14,186 nt of DNA, from contig JAYELZ010000145.1 of the NCBI GenBank assembly GCA_034717835.1, positions 1 to 14,186 on the forward strand, read 5' to 3'. How positions within the stretch are numbered: position 1 is the stretch's first letter; every line of letters starts with the position of its first letter. Below, piece after piece: positions 6,502-12,140 of this stretch. The notes under the pieces were generated by a model that was given only the letters and a program-made list of their open reading frames with translations, was not told where the DNA came from and did no database searches. The translations under genes and the position numbers were made by a program. The stretch comes from G713 sp034717835. GTDB lineage: Bacteria; Chloroflexota; Anaerolineae; B4-G1; SLSP01.

Positions 6502-6516
6502 TGTAAATTACTTTCA
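6502..6516. promoter_or_regulatory. Zur-box-like operator over the transcription start
   Basis: The 15-mer TGTAAATTACTTTCA is an imperfect 7-1-7 inverted repeat and agrees at 12 of 15 positions with the actinobacterial-type Zur box TGAAAATGATTTTCA as I recall it. It is nested in a wider dyad TTATTG (6498-6503) / CAATAA (6515-6520). It begins four bases after the -10 and covers the expected +1, so a bound repressor would block transcription. The cognate regulator is encoded just downstream. Confidence 0.6.
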
Positions 6517-6533
6517 ATAAGGGAGCTCTGTAC

Positions 6534-6947
6534 TTGTCCACATGGGAAGAGACGTTATCACAAGCGGGATGTCGCATCACCGCGCCGCGCCGGGCGGTGA
6601 TGCAGGTGCTGGCACAGACTGAATGGCCTCTCGTCCCCCAGGAAATTTTAGCGTTGGGGGTTAAATTACACGCAACGTTGAGCCTGGTCACGGTTTACCG
6701 TACTCTCGAGCTCTTCGAGGAGCTCTCTTTGGTGCGGCGGGTCCATCAGGATGATAAATGCCAGGGCTACCTGTTGACCGCGGCCGGACATCGCCATGTG
6801 CTTATCTGCGAAAAATGTGGCCGCGCGGTGGAGTTCCCCGGACAGGATGATCTCACGGCGCTCATCGCGCGGGTGGAAAAGGAGACGGGCTATCTGATCG
6901 CGGCGCATTGGCTGCAATTGCGTGGAGTTTGTCCAACTTGCCGCTAG
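6534..6947 (+). CDS. zur: Fur-family zinc uptake regulator (Zur)
   Basis: A 137-residue Fur-family repressor. The N-terminal winged-helix DNA-binding domain (about 1-80) includes GCRITAPRRAVMQVL and the recognition-helix region LSLVTVYRTLELFEELSLV (49-67). The C-terminal dimerisation and metal-sensing domain has HRHVLICEKCG (86-96) and a terminal GVCPTC, giving the structural zinc site C92, C95, C133 and C136. H86, H88 and H125 are likely sensor ligands. The start is TTG at 6534, chosen because GGGAG (6521-6525) lies eight bases upstream and no in-frame ATG occurs before residue 23. Fur, Zur, Mur and PerR cannot be told apart by the fold alone. Zur is chosen because znuACB follow in the same operon and a Zur-like operator overlaps the promoter. 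It is probably autorepressed. Confidence 0.87.
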   Translation: MSTWEETLSQAGCRITAPRRAVMQVLAQTEWPLVPQEILALGVKLHATLSLVTVYRTLELFEELSLVRRVHQDDKCQGYLLTAAGHRHVLICEKCGRAVEFPGQDDLTALIARVEKETGYLIAAHWLQLRGVCPTCR

Positions 6948-7021
6948 TAGTTAGCGGGGCAGCGTCTCAGCGGTCTCGGTGTCTTCCGTGATGAGCTAAT
7001 TTTGCTAAGCGAGGTCAAACT

Positions 7022-7906
7022 ATGTATCGAAAAAATTTAGTTAGCTGGGTGCTCTTGTTTCTCTTGCTGCTCTCCGGTTGCGTGAAAATACCCGCTCCCG
7101 TTGATGAGAGCCATGCCGCCACGCTCTCCGCAACCGTCAGTATTCTGCCGCAACGCTATTTCGTGGAGCGCATCGGGGGAGCACACGTAGCGGTCACGGT
7201 GATGGTACAGCCCGGTGAATCTCCGGCAACTTATGAGCCGGAGCCGGCGCAATTGGTGGCGTTGAATGCGGCAGACCTCTATTTTAGCATTGGCGTGCCC
7301 TTCGAGCGAGCGTGGCTGACAAAATTCGCCGCGACTAATCCGGAGATGTTGGTGGTGGATACTGCTGAGGGCATTGAACGCCGCCCTATCTCTCGAGACG
7401 CCACAGAGACGTCTGGCGAGAATCTGGATCCACACATCTGGCTCTCGCCGGCCCTGGTCAAAGTGCAGGCGCAAAATATCTACCGCGCCCTGGTGCAACT
7501 TGATCCTGAACGTGAAGTTGAGTATCAGGCTAATCTAGATGCTTTCTTGGCCGATATCGAGGTACTGCAAGCAGAAATCCAAGCGACGTTGCAAGACTCC
7601 ACCGGAGAGAGGTTCATGGTTTTCCATCCCTCCTGGGGATATTTTGCCGACGAGTTCGGGTTACAGCAGCTTCCAATTGAGAGCGGGGGTCAGGAGCCGA
7701 GCGCTCAAGAGCTAGCGGGCATCATCGCTACGGCCCAAGCAGAAGGAATTCGGGTGATCTTTGCGCAACCGGAGTTCAGCACCAAAGCCGCCGAGATGAT
7801 CGCGCAGGAAATTGGCGGAAAAGTGCAGCTCATCAGCCCGCTGGCTCTAGATTGGTTGGCAAATATGCGGCGGGCCACAATCGCGTTCGCGGAGAGCAGC
7901 CAGTAA
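7022..7906 (+). CDS. znuA: Zinc ABC transporter substrate-binding lipoprotein (ZnuA-like)
   Basis: A 294-residue cluster A-I metal-binding protein of the ZnuA/TroA family, the outside receptor of the zinc importer. A lipoprotein signal (about 1-20) ends in the lipobox LLSGC with C20 as the lipidated residue. Family motifs in order are SILPQRYFVERIGG (40-53), PGESPATYEPEP (64-75), a DPHIWLSP motif (136-143; H138), FHPSWGYFADEFGL (201-214; H202) and QPEFSTKAAEMIA (249-261). The first usual histidine ligand, in PGxDPHxYEP, is replaced by A69. The late aspartate (usually DPLG-like) reads ISPL, with S272. There is no histidine-rich loop. A modest GAGG ribosome site precedes the ATG. The 74-bp gap after zur shows no promoter. 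Zinc is the likely substrate from context; manganese or iron is possible. Confidence 0.88.
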   Translation: MYRKNLVSWVLLFLLLLSGCVKIPAPVDESHAATLSATVSILPQRYFVERIGGAHVAVTVMVQPGESPATYEPEPAQLVALNAADLYFSIGVPFERAWLTKFAATNPEMLVVDTAEGIERRPISRDATETSGENLDPHIWLSPALVKVQAQNIYRALVQLDPEREVEYQANLDAFLADIEVLQAEIQATLQDSTGERFMVFHPSWGYFADEFGLQQLPIESGGQEPSAQELAGIIATAQAEGIRVIFAQPEFSTKAAEMIAQEIGGKVQLISPLALDWLANMRRATIAFAESSQ

Positions 7907-7923
7907 ACAGAGAAGACGATTGC

Positions 7924-7960
7924 AAAAAAATTTTTCTTAGCGTCTGGGCGGCTTAGCGGA
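7924..7960. repeat. A-tract and degenerate CTTAGCG repeat before znuC
   Basis: An A7T5 run (7924-7935) is followed by two copies of CTTAGCG (7936-7942 and 7952-7958) in the 101-bp gap between znuA and znuC. Related words (TTAGCGG, AGCGTCT) occur in the gap between zur and znuA (about 6950-6985). The A-tract may bend DNA. No promoter or T-tailed hairpin could be supported here. Confidence 0.45.
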
Positions 7961-8007
7961 GAATTATATTTTGTAGCGAGGGCCAGTTTAATTTTTCAGG
8001 AGCATTA

Positions 8008-8823
8008 ATGATGATGGGAATGCAGACCAATACTATTTCCCGCCCGGTGATCGAGGTGGAGCATCTCTGGGCAGGCTACGAGAATGAGGCGGTGCTGGAG
8101 GATATCAATCTCACCGTTTATGAACGAGATTTCATCGGCTTGATTGGTCCCAATGGCGGCGGCAAGACCACTTTGCTCAAGGTGTTGCTGGGATTACTGC
8201 CGCCGACACGTGGACGGGTGCAAGTGCTGGGCAAACCTGTCACGACCGGGCGCCAACGTATCGGCTACGTACCTCAACCGGTGGAGTTTGACCGCGATTT
8301 CCCGGTGAGTGTCTGGGAAGTAACTCGCATGGGCCGTTTGGGCCGGCGCGGGCTGTTGCACCGTTACACGTCCGCGGATAATGCGGTTGTGGAGCGGGTG
8401 CTCAGGCAAGTGGAGCTGCTCGAGTTGCGGGAGCGGCCCATCGGCGCGCTCTCCGGGGGACAGCGCCAGCGTGTCTATATCGCTCGCGCCCTGGCTACCG
8501 AGCCGGAGATATTGCTCTTGGATGAACCTACTGCCAGCGTCGACCCGCAGGTAAGCCACAGTATCTATGATTTGTTACAGGAGCTTAATGCCCGCATCGC
8601 GATTCTGATGATCTCCCATGACGTGGGGGCTATTTCCACTTACGTGAAGACGGTGGGTTGTCTCAACCGGCGACTTTTTTACCACCACGAGAAAAGTTTG
8701 CCCTCCGCCGCATTGGAGCAGGCTTATCAATGCCCGGTGGACCTAATTGCACATGGAGTGCCCCATCGAGTTTTCCCGGTGCATGAGGAGAAGCGAGGGA
8801 GCGATAAGGCGAGAAGGCGATAA
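8008..8823 (+). CDS. znuC: Zinc ABC transporter ATP-binding protein (ZnuC-like)
   Basis: A 271-residue ABC ATPase that powers metal import by the ZnuABC system at the inner face of the membrane. It has Walker A GPNGGGKT (47-54), a Q-loop at Q90 in GYVPQ, the signature LSGGQ (148-152), Walker B EILLLDEP (167-174) and the switch histidine H204 in MISHD. The C-terminal CPVDLIAHGVPHRVFP is typical of metal-type importers of this family. The ATG at 8008 follows AGGAG (7998-8002) at five bases. Two more in-frame ATGs follow directly. The final residues KRGSDKARRR, and the stop codon itself, are encoded by an 8-bp tandem repeat, so this basic tail is probably an accident of the repeat rather than a family feature. 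The gap to znuB is 37 bp. Confidence 0.95.
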   Translation: MMMGMQTNTISRPVIEVEHLWAGYENEAVLEDINLTVYERDFIGLIGPNGGGKTTLLKVLLGLLPPTRGRVQVLGKPVTTGRQRIGYVPQPVEFDRDFPVSVWEVTRMGRLGRRGLLHRYTSADNAVVERVLRQVELLELRERPIGALSGGQRQRVYIARALATEPEILLLDEPTASVDPQVSHSIYDLLQELNARIAILMISHDVGAISTYVKTVGCLNRRLFYHHEKSLPSAALEQAYQCPVDLIAHGVPHRVFPVHEEKRGSDKARRR

Positions 8824-8848
8824 GGCGATAAGGCGAATGGGCGAGTAG
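8793..8848. repeat. 8-bp tandem repeat spanning the znuC stop codon
   Basis: Seven head-to-tail 8-bp units are seen: GCGAGGGA, GCGATAAG, GCGAGAAG, GCGATAAG, GCGATAAG, GCGAATGG and GCGAGTAG. The znuC TAA (8821-8823) lies inside the fourth unit, and the last unit ends a few bases before the znuB ribosome site. A unit length that is not a multiple of three means copy-number change would shift the frame of the znuC tail. Confidence 0.85.
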
Positions 8849-8860
8849 AGAGGAGTAGCT

Positions 8861-9691
8861 ATGGGGCAAGCGATTGGGGAAGCGTTACAGTTTGCGTTTA
8901 TGCGTCACGCACTGCTGGCAGGTTTGTTGGTGAGCGTAGCCTGCGGCATCATCGGCGCCTACGTGGTGATCAACCGGATTGTCTTTATCAGTGGCGGGAT
9001 TGCCCATGCCGCCTATGGCGGGATCGGCTTGGGCTACTTGCTGGGTTTTAACCCGGTGCTGGGTGCGATGGCCTTTAGCCTGGTCGCCGCGCTGGGCATG
9101 GGAATGGTGCAACGCCAGACACGGGAGCGCAGTGATACGCTCATCGGCGTGCTGTGGGCCATCGGGATGGCCCTCGGCATTATCTTTATAGACCTCTCCG
9201 AGGGGTATAAGGCGGATTTGATGAGCTATCTCTTCGGCAGCATCCTGACCGTCCCGACGTCAGATCTCTGGTTGATGCTAGGCTTGGATGTGGTCATTCT
9301 CTTGCTGGTGATACTCTTCTATCACGAATTATTGGCGGTCTCTTTTGACGAGACCTTTGCTACTGTGACTAATGTGCCGGTGAACGCTATCTATCTGTTG
9401 CTGGTCACGCTAATCGCGTTTACGGTGGTGATGCTCATGCAGGTAGTTGGCCTGATCATGGTCATCGCTATGTTGACGATCCCCGCCGCCATCAGCGGCC
9501 AATTTGTCCGTAATTTGAAGCAAATGATGATTTGGTCTGTATTCCTGGGAATGCTTTTCACCACCACGGGCTTATGGCTCTCCTATATTTGGAATCTCAC
9601 CTCCGGGGCGACGATTATTCTAGTAGCTGGGGCGGCGTACCTTTTGAGTCTGCTAGTGAGAACGTGGCTGCTACGTAGCCAGAGGAGTTGA
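8861..9691 (+). CDS. znuB: Zinc ABC transporter permease (ZnuB-like, ABC-3 family)
   Basis: A 276-residue, very hydrophobic permease with about eight predicted membrane helices, the channel part of the zinc importer in the inner membrane. Family marks are GAYVVINRIVFISGGIAHAAYGG split over the first helices (about 32-54), the helix-loop segment around SDTLIGVLWAIGMALGI, and the C-terminal VGLIMVIAMLTIPAAI (about 201-216), which contains the conserved coupling region for ZnuC. GGAG (8852-8855) precedes the ATG by five bases. The stop codon is only two bases from the start of the FmdB-like gene, so the two are almost surely translated from one mRNA. Confidence 0.95.
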   Translation: MGQAIGEALQFAFMRHALLAGLLVSVACGIIGAYVVINRIVFISGGIAHAAYGGIGLGYLLGFNPVLGAMAFSLVAALGMGMVQRQTRERSDTLIGVLWAIGMALGIIFIDLSEGYKADLMSYLFGSILTVPTSDLWLMLGLDVVILLLVILFYHELLAVSFDETFATVTNVPVNAIYLLLVTLIAFTVVMLMQVVGLIMVIAMLTIPAAISGQFVRNLKQMMIWSVFLGMLFTTTGLWLSYIWNLTSGATIILVAGAAYLLSLLVRTWLLRSQRS

Positions 9692-9693
9692 GG

Positions 9694-10164
9694 ATGCCGA
9701 TTTATGAGTATTACTGCGTCAAGTGCCGAGGGCGTTTCCGCCAGCTAGCTCGCACCTTCAATGCACCGCCACCAGCCTGCCCTCGCTGTGGCTCTCAGCA
9801 AGTGGAGAAGTTGGTTTCGTTAGTCAATGCGGGTCAGTCAGCAGCCCAACGCCGCACGCAATTCGATCAACGTGCCCAAGAGCTAGCCCACGCCAGCCCC
9901 CAGGAGATGGCACGGGGGTTGCAAGCGGGCGGCTCGCTGACCGCTGAGGTGGCGCCCTTTGGTATGAATGGAGAGGCGTTCCAGGAGATAGTCAAACGCC
10001 GCGCTCAAGGCGCGACGGATGCGGAGTTGGAGGACATCTCAGAGGCACTCCCCTTCCCCGCGCCACCGGAGGGAGTCGATACAGAACATGAGTCTCACTC
10101 TGGAGCGACGTGTACTGGTCACCACCACAGCCGGCGTGACGCCCCAGATTTAGGTTGGGGATAG
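9694..10164 (+). CDS. FmdB-type zinc ribbon protein with His-rich tail
   Basis: A 156-residue protein. The N-terminal 40 residues are an FmdB/CxxC-type regulatory zinc ribbon: MPIYEYYCVKC (C8, C11) and CPRC (C29, C32). The middle (about 48-120) is polar, helical and without known motifs. The C-terminal tail has acidic residues followed by a His/Cys cluster, EHESHSGATCTGHHHSRRD (131-149; H132, H135, C140, H143-H145), which looks able to bind metal. The ATG at 9694 is used since AGGAG (9683-9687) lies at a good spacing. A TTG at 9688 would add two residues. The gene follows znuB by two bases and is the last of the Zur-controlled operon, which suggests a role in zinc handling such as a chaperone or store. 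This is inferred; the family has no settled function. Confidence 0.85.
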   Translation: MPIYEYYCVKCRGRFRQLARTFNAPPPACPRCGSQQVEKLVSLVNAGQSAAQRRTQFDQRAQELAHASPQEMARGLQAGGSLTAEVAPFGMNGEAFQEIVKRRAQGATDAELEDISEALPFPAPPEGVDTEHESHSGATCTGHHHSRRDAPDLGWG

Positions 10165-10184
10165 GGCGGTTTAGCTGAGAAGTG

Positions 10185-10700
10185 TTAGACTAGTTCCAAT
10201 CCCCATTCCATTTGTATCAGCGACGGGACATAATACGCGCTACTGCGCCCATTGGCCCACGAGAGCATAGCGAGGTCTTGTGCCGCGGCGGTACAAAGAT
10301 AGCGCGGATCGGGATGGATACCACAGCGAAGTAAATCCAACCGGTCGGCGTCCCAGCAGGTCTGGATAGTGAGGTCCGCCTCCGTCAACCCGGCGGTATG
10401 ATAGCTACAGGCAGTCTGGAGCAGCTCGAAATCCGTCTCGGAAAGTGTGAAATACTCACCCCACAACGTCGCGGCTAGCTCCGCGCCCCGGCGTCCATGT
10501 ACGTCGTCTCGGCGCTCGTTGAGACGGCAGGCATCGTGAAAGATGGCGAAGAGCTCGACCACTTCCAACTGCGCCCCGGTCAAGCGCGCCAAACGGTGCC
10601 CATTCTCCAATACCCGCGCCCAGTGGGAGATGCCGTGGATCCCAAACCAGGGCAATTCGTATTGGGAAAGAATGACATTTAGTAAGGGTTTAGTTATCAT
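10185..10700 (-). CDS. HD-domain protein, probable metal-dependent phosphohydrolase
   Basis: A 171-residue single-domain HD protein. The expected metal-binding pattern is seen: HGISHWARVLENG near the N-terminus, VVELFAIFHDACR with the HD pair, CSYHTAGL, and CWDADRLDLLRCGIHPDPRYLCT near the end, with the last-motif aspartate in DADRLD. HD proteins hydrolyse phosphate esters of nucleotides or similar compounds. The substrate here is not known. The ATG at 10700 fits the usual start of such proteins just before the first helix, but it lacks a ribosome site and has TATACT one base upstream. An ATG at 10745, preceded closely by GGAG, would add 15 residues. The start is therefore uncertain. It converges on the FmdB-like gene with a 20-bp gap. 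Confidence 0.82.
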   Translation of the reverse strand: MITKPLLNVILSQYELPWFGIHGISHWARVLENGHRLARLTGAQLEVVELFAIFHDACRLNERRDDVHGRRGAELAATLWGEYFTLSETDFELLQTACSYHTAGLTEADLTIQTCWDADRLDLLRCGIHPDPRYLCTAAAQDLAMLSWANGRSSAYYVPSLIQMEWGLELV

Positions 10701-10777
10701 TAGTATAGTGTAACGGCAGATGTGGAAATTCAAAGTAGAACACATGAACTCCGGTTTTTGTCTCTAGGTCACCTCAG

Positions 10778-10805
10778 TTGCGGCCTTGTCAAGCTGAGTT
10801 ATACT
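10778..10805 (+). promoter_or_regulatory. Candidate promoter for the HEAT-repeat gene
   Basis: TTGCGG (10778-10783), a 16-bp spacer and TATACT (10800-10805) resemble a sigma70 promoter with a good -10 and a partial -35. The leader to the GTG at 10863 would be about 50 bases. An imperfect inverted repeat (CTCAGTTG with CAAGCTGAG, 10773-10798) overlaps the -35 and spacer. Confidence 0.35.
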
Positions 10806-10862
10806 GGGTTGTGCCTACATAGTTGCAGGCTCCTATAAAGAAAAGAGAAAGGATTAATTAGT

Positions 10863-12116
10863 GTGAATGCAACGAATGAAACTAACCCACTGTCTCTGAC
10901 TATTCAAAATTACCTTGATAAATTAGAAAACCTCAATCCCCGTCAGCGTTCCCACGCGGCGATTGAGTTAGGAAAACAAACAGATACGCGCGTAGTACCT
11001 CCCCTGGTGGCGGCGTTGAGAGGGGATATCAATACCTACGTGCGCGCCGCTGCCGCCGAGTCGTTGGGTTACCTCAATGATGAACGCGCTATCTTCCCCT
11101 TGATGGACGCACTGCAGGACTCCAGCTCTTTTGTGCGCCGGGCCGCGGCACTCTCGCTGGGACGCATGCACGCGAAGGAAGTCCAGGTGGCGCTGCTCCA
11201 TGCGCTGGAGGACCCCAACATCTATGTACGGCGGGCAGCCATCACGGCTATCGGAAAATTGGGCATTCCTGACCTGGGGAAAGTTCTACTCCCCTTATTG
11301 GAGACTGATGACCGCCGGGTACAGCGCAACGTCATCACCGCCCTGCACCGCCTGGAAATGCGCGAAGCGATTCCTCCCATGATTGAGATCTTAGAAGGAT
11401 ACCTCTACGCACCTTGCCAGCAAGAATTGCCGGTAGTGAAGGCGCTGGTGGTGGCGTTAGGGAAATTGCAAGCCCGAGAAGCGGTCCCCGTGTTGGTGCG
11501 CGTGATGCGCGGGTATGTAGGAGTGCGTTCCATCGCGGCGAAGGCTTTGGGGCAGTTGGGGGAGGTCAGCGCCGGCCCGGCATTAGCTGCAGTGTTGCGC
11601 GGGCGGAGCACTGGATTGCTGGTGGCCGCACTGGCGAGTATCCGCCAGCTAGATTACCGCGAGGCGTTGCCCCAGGTGCGCCAGTTCCTCTTCTCCGCCG
11701 ATCCTCGCTTGCGGCGCGAGGCGGCCATGACGGTCGCCCAGCTCGCGGATCAAGAGTCTATCCCTATTTTGCTCCAGATGGTGCAAGATGACCCCAGTCC
11801 GCTGGCCCGTCCAGCCGTGGTGGAAGCGTTGGGATATGTTGATGATGCGCGGGTCTTGCCTCACTTATTGCCGTTGGTGGACGATATGAACGCTTATGTG
11901 CGCGCGGCACTTATTCCTACCCTGATGTCGCTGGATGCTAGCTCTCCTCAAGTACGTGCAGCGCTGGAAACGCTGGTCCAGGACAATGTACAGCATGTTG
12001 CCGCGACGGCGCAGCGCGTATTAGAACAATGGGAAGTAGAACCGGTGAGTGTAGGCAGTGTGGAATTGGGCGAAGAGCGAGCTTCTTGGTTGCCTCGCTG
12101 GTTGACCCGGCAATAA
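10863..12116 (+). CDS. HEAT-repeat (PBS-lyase type) scaffold protein
   Basis: A 417-residue protein built almost wholly of HEAT/armadillo-like helical repeats of about 31-33 residues. The repeated pattern VPPLVAALRGD..YVRAAAAESLGYL recurs as IFPLMDALQDSSSFVRRAAALSLGRM, VALLHALEDPNIYVRRAAITAIGKL and further copies to about residue 385. Roughly eleven repeats are visible. The last ~30 residues are not repetitive and end in WLPRWLTRQ. There is no signal peptide or membrane helix, so it is cytoplasmic. Such proteins bind other proteins; some are phycobilin-lyase relatives, but no lyase function should be assumed here. The start is GTG at 10863 with an AAAGGA-type ribosome site about nine bases upstream. 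It converges on the lipoprotein gene with only 24 bases between the stops. Confidence 0.88.
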   Translation: MNATNETNPLSLTIQNYLDKLENLNPRQRSHAAIELGKQTDTRVVPPLVAALRGDINTYVRAAAAESLGYLNDERAIFPLMDALQDSSSFVRRAAALSLGRMHAKEVQVALLHALEDPNIYVRRAAITAIGKLGIPDLGKVLLPLLETDDRRVQRNVITALHRLEMREAIPPMIEILEGYLYAPCQQELPVVKALVVALGKLQAREAVPVLVRVMRGYVGVRSIAAKALGQLGEVSAGPALAAVLRGRSTGLLVAALASIRQLDYREALPQVRQFLFSADPRLRREAAMTVAQLADQESIPILLQMVQDDPSPLARPAVVEALGYVDDARVLPHLLPLVDDMNAYVRAALIPTLMSLDASSPQVRAALETLVQDNVQHVAATAQRVLEQWEVEPVSVGSVELGEERASWLPRWLTRQ

Positions 12117-12140
12117 GGAGCCGGAAATTGGGACGCGCCG

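Noticed and set aside
7907..8007. Internal promoter for znuC
   Set aside because: TATATT-like and TTGCAA-like hexamers exist but their spacing (about 39 bp) does not fit a promoter.
10142..10160. CCCCA/TGGGG hairpin at the end of the FmdB-like gene as terminator
   Set aside because: The stem has only five pairs, lies inside the coding region and has no T-run.
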